Positions 8,425 through 16,417 of a DNA stretch of 64,000 nt are shown here, piece after piece. The first letter of the stretch is position 1. Each line of letters opens with the position of its first letter. The translations under genes and the position numbers were made by a program. This DNA is from Variovorax sp. PCZ-1. GTDB lineage: Bacteria; Pseudomonadota; Gammaproteobacteria; Burkholderiales; Burkholderiaceae_C. The stretch spans positions 248,001 to 312,000 of the forward strand of contig NZ_JAHCDN010000002.1 in assembly GCF_018413605.1 (NCBI RefSeq), given 5' to 3'. The notes under the pieces were generated by a model, which saw only the letters and a list, made by a program, of their open reading frames with translations, had not been told where the DNA came from and did not search any database.

Positions 8425-9360
8425 ATGTCAAGCAATATATTGCATGTTAACCCGGCTGAAAGCGATACCGAAGAAGCCAAAAACCCATTTTTGGTGGCTT
8501 TGGGCGAGCGCGTGCGCAGCCAAAGAGCGCGTCGGGGCTTGACGCGCAAGGCGCTGGCTGCCGCTGCCGATGTCTCGGAGCGGCATTTGGCCAATTTGGA
8601 ATATGGCGTGGGCAATGCCTCGATCTTGATCTTGCAGCAGGTGGCCGATGCGCTGGAATGCCCGCTGGCTGAGCTGCATGGGGATGTCACCACATCGAAT
8701 CCAGAGTGGCTGATGCTGCGCAAGCTCTTGGAGCATGCCAACGAGACACAGCTGAAAAATCTACGTTTGAACATTGCTACATATTTAGGAGCGCCTCGCG
8801 CAGATTCTATGCCGGCCACTAGCCCAAAAGCCTCTCAAAGAATCGCTTTGATCGGGCTGCGCGGGGCGGGTAAATCTACACTGGGCAGGATGCTGGGCGA
8901 GGCTCTGGGCTACCCGTTTTTTGAGATGAGCGCGGAGATTGAGAAGTTGGCAGGCACTTCTGTGGCGGAGATTCAGGCGCTTTATGGCGTGACAGCTTAT
9001 CGCCGCTATGAGCGCCGCGCGTTGGAGACGCTGATTGGCCAGCATGAACAAGCTGTGATTGCCACGCCGGGCGGCTTGGTGAGCGATGTGACGACCTTCA
9101 ATGCCGTGCTTACGCATTGCACCAGCGTGTGGCTCCAAGCTGAGCCGCAAGACCATTTGCAGCGTGTGCATGCGCAAGGCGATATGCGCCCGATGGCGGC
9201 GAGCAAGGAAGCGCTGGATGATTTGAAGAGCATTTTGGCAGGGCGATCGGCGTTTTACTCTAAGGCTGATTTCACGCTCAATACAAGTGCACAGGCGTTG
9301 CCAGAGTCATTTTCCTTGCTGCAAAAGCTGCTCGAACCGGTCACAAGTGCAAATTTATGA
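8425..9360 (+). CDS. boxR: BoxR: benzoyl-CoA-responsive repressor, XRE helix-turn-helix fused to a shikimate-kinase-like domain
   Basis: A 311-residue protein with an XRE-type DNA-binding domain at ~24-86 (LTRKALAAAADVSERHLANL) and a shikimate-kinase-like domain at ~137-305 with a P-loop GLRGAGKST. This two-part design is that of BzdR/BoxR, repressors whose kinase-like domain binds benzoyl-CoA. Residues ~117-138 (GAPRADSMPATSPKA) lie exactly between the domains and are encoded by the dispersed repeat. A palindrome in the first codons (8432-8443) matches the boxC operator half-site, which suggests autoregulation. The start at 8425 is kept because there is no nearby alternative. Confidence 0.93.
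   Translation: MSSNILHVNPAESDTEEAKNPFLVALGERVRSQRARRGLTRKALAAAADVSERHLANLEYGVGNASILILQQVADALECPLAELHGDVTTSNPEWLMLRKLLEHANETQLKNLRLNIATYLGAPRADSMPATSPKASQRIALIGLRGAGKSTLGRMLGEALGYPFFEMSAEIEKLAGTSVAEIQALYGVTAYRRYERRALETLIGQHEQAVIATPGGLVSDVTTFNAVLTHCTSVWLQAEPQDHLQRVHAQGDMRPMAASKEALDDLKSILAGRSAFYSKADFTLNTSAQALPESFSLLQKLLEPVTSANL
8432..8445. promoter_or_regulatory. Candidate BoxR operator inside the first codons of boxR
   Basis: GCAATATATTGC is a perfect 12-base palindrome (8432-8443). With the next two bases it contains ATATTGCAT, which is identical to the half-site flanking the boxC promoter. Known BzdR/BoxR-type repressors use TGCA-containing sites. The position, from the third codon of boxR onward, would let the repressor block its own transcription. 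Confidence 0.55.
8771..8840. repeat. Dispersed linker-type repeat, copy 2 (inside boxR, reverse)
   Basis: In reverse orientation the core reads CGCGCAGATTCTATGCCGGC, followed by CCCAAAAGCCT. It contributes about 23 residues between the HTH and kinase-like domains without a stop or frameshift. It reads in the same frame as the reverse copies in the cytochrome c gene at 46085. Confidence 0.8.
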
Positions 9361-9363
9361 AAA

Positions 9364-9395
9364 ATATTGCATGAAGTCTAAATATGCAATATAAT
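9364..9395 (+). promoter_or_regulatory. boxC promoter with overlapping BoxR-type operator
   Basis: A sigma-70 promoter TTGCAT (9367-9372), 17-base spacer, TATAAT (9390-9395) lies 28 bases upstream of boxC. A perfect inverted repeat ATATTGCAT-N11-ATGCAATAT (9364-9372 and 9384-9392) covers both the -35 and -10 elements. A repressor bound there would block RNA polymerase, as expected for BoxR without benzoyl-CoA. Confidence 0.78.
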
Positions 9396-9423
9396 TCATA
9401 AAATCAACCTGAGGACGACAATC

Positions 9424-11082
9424 ATGAGCAATGACCTTCGCGTGAATTACCAAACCCAGCCCAGCCAATATAAGCACTGGAAGCTGGAGTTCAACGGCTC
9501 CGTGGCCACTCTCAAGGCCGACTTTGATGAGAACGCAGGCCTGCGCCCTGGCTACAAGCTGAAATTGAACAGCTACGACCTCGGCGTGGACATTGAGCTC
9601 AACGACGCGATCAACCGCATCCGCTTCGAGCATCCTGAAGTGCGCACCGTGGTGCTCACCAGCGCGAAAGAAAAAGTGTTTTGCTCAGGCGCAAACATCT
9701 TCATGCTTGGCGTTTCCAGCCATGCGTGGAAAGTGAATTTCTGCAAATTCACGAACGAGACGCGCAATGGCTTGGAAGATTCCTCCGCGCACAGCGGCTT
9801 GAAATTTATCGCCGCGGTGAACGGCGCATGCGCAGGCGGCGGTTATGAAGTGGCGCTCGCTTGTGATGAAATTATTTTGGTGGATGACCGCAGCTCCGCC
9901 GTGAGCTTGCCCGAAGTGCCTTTGCTCGGCGTGTTGCCCGGCACAGGTGGCCTCACCCGCGTGACGGATAAGCGTAAAGTGCGCCACGATCTGGCCGATA
10001 TCTTCTGCACCAGTGTGGAAGGCGTGCGAGGCAAGAAGGCGGTGGATTGGCGCTTGGTGGATCAAGCGGTGAAGCCTGCGCAGTTTGCCGAAGCTGTGCA
10101 AAAGCGTGCTTTGGAATTGGCTGAAAAGAGTGATCGCCCAGCGGACGCGAAGGGTGTGGCACTCACGCCTTTGAACTGCAAGATTGAAGCCGATGCGCTG
10201 CGCTACTCGAATGTGGCGGTAGAGATTGATCGCGCCAAGCGCATCGCGACTTTCACGGTAAAAGCACCAGTCGCCTCGATAGAATCTGCGCAGAATGCTA
10301 TCGAAACCGCAGCATCCAATTGGTATCCCTTCGTGCTCGCGCGTGAGCTCGATGATGCGATTTTGCAGATGCGCACGAATGAGCTCGATATCGGCACATG
10401 GGTCTGGAAGACGCAAGGCGATGCTGCGAACGTGCTCGCGATGGATTCAGCGCTCATGGCAAACAAAGACCATTGGTTTGTGCGCGAAACCATTGGCTTG
10501 CTGCGCCGCACCTTGAGCCGCATTGATGTGAGTTCGCGCAGCTTGTTTGCCTTTATCGAAGAAGGCTCATGCTTTGCGGGCACATTCTTGGAGCTGGCGC
10601 TGGCCTGCGATCGCTCTTATCAACTTGCATTGCCGGACGACGAAGCCGCAGCACCCAAGATTACGGTGAGCGATGTGAATTTCGGTTTGTATCCGATGGC
10701 CACAGGTCAAAGCCGCTTGGCGCGCCGCTTCTACGACGAAACACCAGCGCTAGAAGCCGTGCGCGCCGTCGCAGGCAAGCCGCTCGATGCAGATGCCGCA
10801 TTCGCCGTCGGCCTCGTCACAGCGAATCCAGACGATATCGACTGGGCAGATGAAGTCCGCATCGCCTTGGAAGAGCGCGTCGCCATGAGCCCAGATGCCT
10901 TGACCGGCATGGAAGCCAACCTGCGCTTCAATGGCAAAGAAAACATGGTCACCCGCGTTTTTGGCCGCTTAACCGCTTGGCAAAACTGGATCTTTCAACG
11001 GCCTAATGCCGTGGGGGAGAAGGGCGCTTTGAAGGTTTATGGCAAGGGCGATAAGGCGGCTTTTGATTGGAATCGAGTTTGA
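9424..11082 (+). CDS. boxC: Benzoyl-CoA-dihydrodiol lyase (2,3-epoxybenzoyl-CoA hydrolase)
   Basis: A 552-residue member of the enoyl-CoA hydratase/crotonase superfamily with the expected double-length BoxC layout. The oxyanion-hole region is visible at ~85-145 (EKVFCSGANIFMLG, then AAVNGACAGGGYEVALACDE), and a second crotonase-like half follows (FAFIEEGSCFAGTFLELALA). BoxC opens the ring of 2,3-epoxybenzoyl-CoA hydrolytically, giving 3,4-dehydroadipyl-CoA semialdehyde and formate. It is the first gene after the regulated promoter. A GAGG ribosome site precedes the ATG. Confidence 0.96.
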   Translation: MSNDLRVNYQTQPSQYKHWKLEFNGSVATLKADFDENAGLRPGYKLKLNSYDLGVDIELNDAINRIRFEHPEVRTVVLTSAKEKVFCSGANIFMLGVSSHAWKVNFCKFTNETRNGLEDSSAHSGLKFIAAVNGACAGGGYEVALACDEIILVDDRSSAVSLPEVPLLGVLPGTGGLTRVTDKRKVRHDLADIFCTSVEGVRGKKAVDWRLVDQAVKPAQFAEAVQKRALELAEKSDRPADAKGVALTPLNCKIEADALRYSNVAVEIDRAKRIATFTVKAPVASIESAQNAIETAASNWYPFVLARELDDAILQMRTNELDIGTWVWKTQGDAANVLAMDSALMANKDHWFVRETIGLLRRTLSRIDVSSRSLFAFIEEGSCFAGTFLELALACDRSYQLALPDDEAAAPKITVSDVNFGLYPMATGQSRLARRFYDETPALEAVRAVAGKPLDADAAFAVGLVTANPDDIDWADEVRIALEERVAMSPDALTGMEANLRFNGKENMVTRVFGRLTAWQNWIFQRPNAVGEKGALKVYGKGDKAAFDWNRV

Positions 11083-11106
11083 TGGTTGGTTGGTGAACCG
11101 ACTAAT

Positions 11107-11204
11107 AGAACGCAAAAGACGCAGAAGAAACGCAAAAGGCGCAAAAGTGATTTGTACAAATTCTTTTCAGCGAATTTTGCGTACTTCTGCGTCTTTTGCG
11201 TTCT
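11107..11204. repeat. Large GCAAAA-type inverted repeat, copy 1 (boxC-boxB gap)
   Basis: Perfect 21-base arms (11107-11127 and 11184-11204) are built from ACGCAAAAG-like units on one side and their complement CTTTTGCGT on the other, with further partly matching GCAAAA/TTTTGC units in the loop. The gap 11083-11314 has no other gene. As RNA it would form a long stem between boxC and boxB. Confidence 0.85.
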
Positions 11205-11314
11205 CTTCTTTGTTCGCCACAACCATTAACTAAAGCAAAGTATCTCGTTGTGCAGCAAGGCAGGTGGCTTGCTGTAACCGAAACATCTCCACCGTTGTTT
11301 TAAGAGCAGACATC

Positions 11315-12739
11315 ATGAGCATCAACTACAGCGAGAAAATCCCGAACAACGTCAACCTCAGCGAAGACCGCACCTTGCAGCGCGCGCTTGAAGGTTGGCA
11401 GCCGAACTTCATCAATTGGTGGGATGAGATTGGCCCCGAAGGTGCGGAAGCGTCTGATGTGTATTTGCGTACTGCAGTGAGCGTTGATCCCGCAGGCTGG
11501 GCGAGCTTTGGCCATGTGAAGATGCGCGATTATCGCTGGGGCATTTTCTTGAACCCTGGCCAGCAAGATCGCAAGATTCACTTTGGTGATCATCTCGGCC
11601 AAGATGCTTGGAATGATGTGCCCGGCGAATACCGCGCCAATCTGCGCCGCATCATCGTCACGCAGGGCGATACCGAGCCAGCTTCTGTGGAGCAACAGCG
11701 CCACCTCGGCCTCACCGCGCCGAGCATGTATGACCTGCGCAATCTGTATCAGATTAACGTCGAAGAAGGCCGCCATTTGTGGGCGATGGTCTATCTGCTG
11801 CACAAACATTTTGGCCGCGATGGCCGTGAAGAAGCTGAGGCGCTGCTCGAGCGCCGCAGCGGCGATGCCGATACACCGCGCATCTTGCAAGCGTTCAACG
11901 AAGCCACGCCTGATTGGCTCGCTTTCTTCATGTTCACCTACTTCACCGATCGCGATGGCAAATTCCAGCTTTGCGCATTGGCAGAGAGCGCGTTTGAGCC
12001 ACTGGCACGTACTACGAAATTCATGCTCACAGAAGAAGCGCATCACATGTTTGTGGGCGAGAGCGGCATCAGCCGCGTGATTCAGCGCACTTGCCAAGCG
12101 ATGAATGAGATGAAGACGGATGATGTGAAGAAGCTTCGTGCCGCTGGTGTGATTGATCTGCCTACCGTGCAGCGTTATTTGAATTTCCACTTCTCGGTCA
12201 CCATCGATTTGTTTGGCGCAGACGAATCATCGAACGCTGCCACCTTCTACAGCACCGGCCTCAAAGGCCGCTACGAAGAAGGCAAGCGCACAGACGATCA
12301 CCAATTGCGTGGCCAGAGCTATAAAGTGCTGGAAGTTGTAGGCGGCGAGTTGAAAGAAAAAGAAGTGCCGATGCTCAATGCGCTTAACGAAGTGCTGCGC
12401 GATGATTACATCAAAGATTCCGTGGCCGGCGTGGGCCGCTGGAACAAAGTGATCGAGAAGGCGGGCATTCCGTTCAAGCTCACCACACCACACAAAGCCT
12501 TCCATCGCAACATCGGTGCGCTGTCTGGCGCAAAGGTATCGCCAGAAGGCCGCGTTGTCTCGCAAGCCGAGTGGGATGTGAAGAAAAACGAGTGGCTGCC
12601 AACTGCCGAAGACCGGGCTTTCGTCGCAAGCCTGATGGGCCGAGTCGTCGAGCCAGGTAAATTCGCCAACTGGATCGCGCCACCTGCGATGGGTATCAAC
12701 CGCCAGCCAGTTGAGTTTGACTACGTACGCTTTGCTTGA
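11315..12739 (+). CDS. boxB: Benzoyl-CoA 2,3-epoxidase, oxygenase subunit BoxB
   Basis: A 474-residue diiron oxygenase. It begins MSINYSEKIPNNVNL, the normal BoxB N-terminus; the in-frame extension to 11264 is rejected. Iron-ligand motifs of the ferritin-like fold are recognisable: the first Glu-His pair in NVEEGRHLWAMVYLL and the second in FMLTEEAHHMFVGESG. With BoxA it inserts one oxygen atom into the ring of benzoyl-CoA at C2-C3. It lies between boxC and boxA, with large inverted repeats on both sides, a spacing pattern that may adjust relative expression. Confidence 0.96.
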   Translation: MSINYSEKIPNNVNLSEDRTLQRALEGWQPNFINWWDEIGPEGAEASDVYLRTAVSVDPAGWASFGHVKMRDYRWGIFLNPGQQDRKIHFGDHLGQDAWNDVPGEYRANLRRIIVTQGDTEPASVEQQRHLGLTAPSMYDLRNLYQINVEEGRHLWAMVYLLHKHFGRDGREEAEALLERRSGDADTPRILQAFNEATPDWLAFFMFTYFTDRDGKFQLCALAESAFEPLARTTKFMLTEEAHHMFVGESGISRVIQRTCQAMNEMKTDDVKKLRAAGVIDLPTVQRYLNFHFSVTIDLFGADESSNAATFYSTGLKGRYEEGKRTDDHQLRGQSYKVLEVVGGELKEKEVPMLNALNEVLRDDYIKDSVAGVGRWNKVIEKAGIPFKLTTPHKAFHRNIGALSGAKVSPEGRVVSQAEWDVKKNEWLPTAEDRAFVASLMGRVVEPGKFANWIAPPAMGINRQPVEFDYVRFA

Positions 12740-12746
12740 TGATCAA

Positions 12747-12860
12747 AAAAACTAGGTAACGCGAAAAACGCGAAAGTGACGCGAAAAGCGCGAAAATTTA
12801 GGACGATTTCTTTTTTGCGTTTTTCGCGTACTTTTAGCGCTTTTCGCGTTACATAGTTTT
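12747..12860. repeat. Large GCGAAAA-type inverted repeat, copy 2 (boxB-boxA gap)
   Basis: Units of ACGCGAAAA run from about 12758 to 12797 and TTTTCGCGT units return from about 12815 to 12850, with outer arms GGTAACGCGAAAA and TTTTCGCGTTACA. It fills the whole 137-base gap before the boxA ribosome site (GGAGCTGAGCA). Confidence 0.82.
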
Positions 12861-12876
12861 ATCTAGGAGCTGAGCA

Positions 12877-14184
12877 ATGGGCGCTAACGAAACCACCCTC
12901 ATCAAGCAACACCTGATCGACCCAGTGATTTGCATTCGTTGCAACACCTGCGAGGCCACATGCCCCGTCGGTGCGATCACGCATGATGATCGCAACTATG
13001 TGGTGGATGCCGAGAAGTGCAATAGTTGCATGGCCTGCATTTCGCCTTGCCCTACGGGCTCGATTGACAACTGGCGCAGCATGCCCAAGGTCAAAGCCTA
13101 TTCGGTGGCCGAGCAGCTCACATGGGAAGATTTGCCGGCTGAGTTGTCTGAAGCGCAGTTGGCTGAAAGCGGCGTTTTTAGCGATTCTTCAGAAGAAAAT
13201 AAGCAAGTAGCCGGCATAAATACTGCGCAGAGCGCTACGAATTCAGTAGCGTCCGACAGCAGCGATGCAATGCCTAACTACGGCGCAACGCTGCCGCCAT
13301 GGTCAGCCGCGCATGGCTACACCAATCTCTACGGCCCCAAAGCTGCGCAGAAAACCATCACAGCCACCGTTGCCGGCAATGTGCGTGTCACAGAAGTCGG
13401 GAAGACGGCAGGCAGTGATTACGACACGCATCACATCGTGCTCGATTTCGGCAGCATGCCTTTCCCTGTGCTCGAAGGGCAAAGCATAGGTATCATTCCG
13501 CCCGGATTGGATGAGCGTGGTAAGCCTCATCATGCGCGGCAATATTCCATCGCCAGCCCACGAAATGGCGAGCGACCCGGCTACAACAATTGCTCGCTCA
13601 CGATCAAGCGCGTGCTACAAGACTATTCCGGTAAACCTGTGCGTGGCGTAGGCAGCAATTTCATGTGCGATCTCAAGGTGGGCGATAAGGTGGAAGTGAT
13701 TGGCCCTTTTGGCACCAGCTTCCTCATGCCCAATCACCCCAAGAGCCATATCGTGATGATCTGCACCGGCACAGGCTCAGCGCCGATGCGCGCGATGACG
13801 GAGTGGCGGCGCAGACTGAGACAATCCGGCAAGTTCGAAGGCGGAAAACTGCTGCTCTTCTTTGGCGCTCGCTCCCAGGAAGAGCTACCTTACTTCGGGC
13901 CCTTGCAACAGCTGCCCAAAGATTTCATCGAAACGCATTTCGCCTATTCGCGCACTCCCGGTCAGCCGAAAAAATATGTGCAAGATGCGATGCGCGAGCA
14001 ATCTGCCTCACTCGGTTTACTTCTGAACGACCCAAAGGCCTATTTCTATGTCTGTGGCCTCAAAGCCATGGAAGAGGGGGTGGTGCTCGCGCTCAAAGAC
14101 ATCGCTACAGGCGCTGGCTTGAACTGGGATACAGTGGGAGCCAGCCTCAAACAAGAAGGCCGATTGCACTTAGAGACTTATTGA
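12877..14184 (+). CDS. boxA: Benzoyl-CoA 2,3-epoxidase, reductase subunit BoxA
   Basis: A 435-residue NADPH-dependent iron-sulfur flavoprotein that delivers electrons to BoxB. Residues 19-29 and 48-58 hold two [4Fe-4S] motifs ([12 protein letters not shown] and [12 protein letters not shown]). The part from ~160 is a ferredoxin-NADP reductase module: FAD-binding RQYSIASP, pyridine-nucleotide-binding [10 protein letters not shown] and the C-terminal [13 protein letters not shown]. Residues ~101-126 ([16 protein letters not shown]) are encoded by a forward copy of the dispersed repeat and form the linker between the ferredoxin and reductase parts. Confidence 0.95.
   Translation: MGANETTLIKQHLIDPVICIRCNTCEATCPVGAITHDDRNYVVDAEKCNSCMACISPCPTGSIDNWRSMPKVKAYSVAEQLTWEDLPAELSEAQLAESGVFSDSSEENKQVAGINTAQSATNSVASDSSDAMPNYGATLPPWSAAHGYTNLYGPKAAQKTITATVAGNVRVTEVGKTAGSDYDTHHIVLDFGSMPFPVLEGQSIGIIPPGLDERGKPHHARQYSIASPRNGERPGYNNCSLTIKRVLQDYSGKPVRGVGSNFMCDLKVGDKVEVIGPFGTSFLMPNHPKSHIVMICTGTGSAPMRAMTEWRRRLRQSGKFEGGKLLLFFGARSQEELPYFGPLQQLPKDFIETHFAYSRTPGQPKKYVQDAMREQSASLGLLLNDPKAYFYVCGLKAMEEGVVLALKDIATGAGLNWDTVGASLKQEGRLHLETY
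13180..13252. repeat. Dispersed linker-type repeat, copy 3 (inside boxA, forward)
   Basis: The core GCCGGCATAAATACTGCGC at 13210-13228 has one change from the intergenic copies and is followed by AGAGCGCTACGAATTCAGTAG. It is in frame and free of stops, and reads GTA-GCC-GGC-ATA, the same frame as the forward copies read in fdsGB and the histidine kinase. Confidence 0.8.
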
Positions 14185-14192
14185 GACTTTCC

Positions 14193-15395
14193 ATGAACCA
14201 CGCTTACATCGTTGATGCCATCCGCACACCTTTTGGCCGCTACGGCGGCGCATTGTCAACAGTGCGCACCGATGATCTCGGTGCGATCCCTCTAAAAGCT
14301 TTGATGGCGCGAAATACGGCGGTGGATTGGGAAGCGGTAACGGATGTGATCTATGGCTGTGTGAACCAAGCGGGGGAAGACAATCGCAATGTGGCGCACA
14401 TGGCTTCGCTTTTGGCAGGCTTGCCTTTTCAAGTGCCGGGCAGCACGGTAAACCGCTTGTGTGGCTCAGGCTTAGATGCAATCGGCACGGCATCCCGCGC
14501 CATCCGTGCGGGAGAAGCTACATTAATGATAGCGGGCGGCGTAGAGAGCATGAGCCGTGCGCCTTTTGTAATGCCCAAAGCCACGAGCGCTTTTAGCCGT
14601 GATGCTCAGATTTTTGACACCACGATTGGCTGGCGCTTCGTCAACAAGATCATGAAAGAGAAATACGGCGTGGATTCCATGCCCGAGACGGCAGAGAACG
14701 TGGCTGAGCAATTCAAGATCGAGCGCGAGGCGCAAGATCGTATGGCGTTGGCCAGCCAGATGAAAGCTGTAGCTGCGCAAAAATCAGGCTACTTTGATGC
14801 CGAGATCACCCCCGTCACCATTCCTCAAAAGAAGGGGGATGCAATTGTGGTGAGCCAAGACGAGCATCCGCGCGAAACTTCCCTTGAAGCTCTGGCCAAG
14901 CTCAAAGGCGTTGTGAAACCCGAAGGCACAGTCACTGCAGGCAACGCCAGCGGTGTGAACGATGGCTCATGCGCTTTGCTGCTGGCCGATGAAAAGACGG
15001 CAGCCAAATACAGCCTCACACCAAAAGCAAGAGTGGTCGGTATGGCCACGGCAGGCGTGCCCCCGCGCATCATGGGTATCGGCCCCGCGCCTGCCACACG
15101 CAAGGTGCTGGAGCTCACGGGCTTGAAGTTGGATCAAATGGATGTCATCGAGCTCAATGAAGCTTTTGCCGCGCAAGGCCTGGCCGTGTTGCGCGATCTG
15201 GGGCTCAAGGACGATGATGGAAGAGTGAATCCCAATGGCGGCGCAATTGCCCTTGGTCACCCGCTAGGCGCATCAGGTGCCAGGCTCGCCACCACAGCAG
15301 TCAACCAGCTCCACAAAACCAAAGGCCGCTATGCGCTCTGTACGATGTGTATCGGTGTGGGGCAGGGCATTGCCGTCATCATTGAACGCGTCTAA
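14193..15395 (+). CDS. pcaF: 3-oxoadipyl-CoA/acetyl-CoA thiolase
   Basis: A 400-residue thiolase. The start at 14193 (MNHAYIVDAIRTPFGRYGG) is the family N-terminus; the frame is open further upstream but overlaps boxA. Catalytic Cys lies in STVNRLCGSGLDAIG, the catalytic His in NPNGGAIALGHPLGASG and the second Cys in ALCTMCIGVGQG. It would cleave 3-oxoadipyl-CoA to succinyl-CoA and acetyl-CoA, the last step of the lower box pathway. It starts 8 bases after boxA, consistent with one transcript. Confidence 0.9.
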   Translation: MNHAYIVDAIRTPFGRYGGALSTVRTDDLGAIPLKALMARNTAVDWEAVTDVIYGCVNQAGEDNRNVAHMASLLAGLPFQVPGSTVNRLCGSGLDAIGTASRAIRAGEATLMIAGGVESMSRAPFVMPKATSAFSRDAQIFDTTIGWRFVNKIMKEKYGVDSMPETAENVAEQFKIEREAQDRMALASQMKAVAAQKSGYFDAEITPVTIPQKKGDAIVVSQDEHPRETSLEALAKLKGVVKPEGTVTAGNASGVNDGSCALLLADEKTAAKYSLTPKARVVGMATAGVPPRIMGIGPAPATRKVLELTGLKLDQMDVIELNEAFAAQGLAVLRDLGLKDDDGRVNPNGGAIALGHPLGASGARLATTAVNQLHKTKGRYALCTMCIGVGQGIAVIIERV

Positions 15396-15404
15396 GCACG
15401 GTCC

Positions 15405-16346
15405 ATGAACACTCTGACCGCCATGCGATATTTGCTGGCGCTGCAAGAGCATCAGCATTTTGGCCGTGCAGCGCAAGCCAGCCACATCACGCAGCCTGCG
15501 CTTTCTAACGCGATCAAGGCACTAGAGAGCCAACTTGGCGTGGTGATCGTCAAGCGCGGGCGCAGCTTTGCAGGTTTTACGGCTGAAGGTGAGAAGGTAC
15601 TCGTGCGGGCGCAGCGCATGCTGCGCGAGTATGAGCAGCTCAGTGATGAGCTGCGCATGCAAACCGATGAGCCTGTGGGGCATCTTCGCCTAGGCGCCGT
15701 GCCCACAGCGATTCCAGTGGCCACACGCTTGGCCAACAGTTTGCAAATGCTGCATCCAGGCATTCATACCACGGTGCTTTCTTGCAGCTCGGATGAGCTG
15801 GAGCATGGCTTGACGGATCTCAAGCTGGATCTGGCCCTGGGCTATGAGGAGCGAGCCAACCAAGCCGTGCCAAAACTCACTCTGATCGCTCAGTATGAAG
15901 AGGCTTACTTTTTGCTCAAGAAGCCGCATGACAGTGCTGCAAACCAGCGGCCTGCGACCGCAGTGACTTGGCGCGAAGCCAGCAGTCAGCCTCTGTGTTT
16001 GCTCGCGCCGCCGATGCACAACCGCGTGATCTTGGAAGCCATGTTTAAGAAGCTAGGTGTGCAAGTCAAACCTGCGATGGAGACGAATTCATTGCTGGCT
16101 CTTGCCATCAGCGTGCAGGCCGGGCGTGTGCAGGCGATTGTGCCGGGGGCGATGGTAGGCGCACTCATGAACACATCAGGCTTGGTGGCTTGCCCACTGG
16201 TGGAGCCGCAGCTGCGTACGCCGATGGTGCTGATGCATCTGGCGCAAGGCTCGGGCAGTGTGGTGTTGGACGCGACTTTGCGCTTTGCCCAGAGCACAGA
16301 TTGGCATGCGCAGCTCGCAAAGTATGCCGGAGCGCTGCAAATCTGA
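15405..16346 (+). CDS. LysR-type transcriptional regulator, probable regulator of the formate dehydrogenase genes
   Basis: A 313-residue LysR protein with a winged helix at ~1-62 (FGRAAQASHITQPALSNAIKALE) and a periplasmic-binding-like effector domain from ~88. It starts 9 bases after pcaF and ends 71 bases before fdsGB, all on the same strand. A palindrome with LysR box geometry overlaps its stop codon, upstream of fdsGB. NAD-linked formate dehydrogenase operons are commonly accompanied by a LysR regulator, so control by formate is a fair inference. The codirectional rather than divergent layout is less usual. Confidence 0.85.
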   Translation: MNTLTAMRYLLALQEHQHFGRAAQASHITQPALSNAIKALESQLGVVIVKRGRSFAGFTAEGEKVLVRAQRMLREYEQLSDELRMQTDEPVGHLRLGAVPTAIPVATRLANSLQMLHPGIHTTVLSCSSDELEHGLTDLKLDLALGYEERANQAVPKLTLIAQYEEAYFLLKKPHDSAANQRPATAVTWREASSQPLCLLAPPMHNRVILEAMFKKLGVQVKPAMETNSLLALAISVQAGRVQAIVPGAMVGALMNTSGLVACPLVEPQLRTPMVLMHLAQGSGSVVLDATLRFAQSTDWHAQLAKYAGALQI

Positions 16347-16361
16347 TTCAAAATTTGAATC
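16345..16361. promoter_or_regulatory. Candidate LysR operator upstream of fdsGB
   Basis: GATTCAAA-A-TTTGAATC is a perfect palindrome with 8-base arms, and its centre fits the LysR T-N11-A rule (TTCAAAATTTGAA). It begins within the TGA of the LysR gene and ends 56 bases before the fdsGB start. Confidence 0.65.
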
Positions 16362-16417
16362 GCATCATCAGCGGATTCGATTAGACGCAGCTCGCAGCCT
16401 CGGCGATACTCGCAGGC

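Noticed and set aside
11100-11210. GCAAAA unit arrays considered as a CRISPR array
   Set aside because: The units are 8-9 bases, have no spacers and form one inverted repeat; no cas genes are present.
13803-14192. Upstream extension of the thiolase reading frame
   Set aside because: It overlaps boxA completely, and the thiolase N-terminus begins exactly at 14193.
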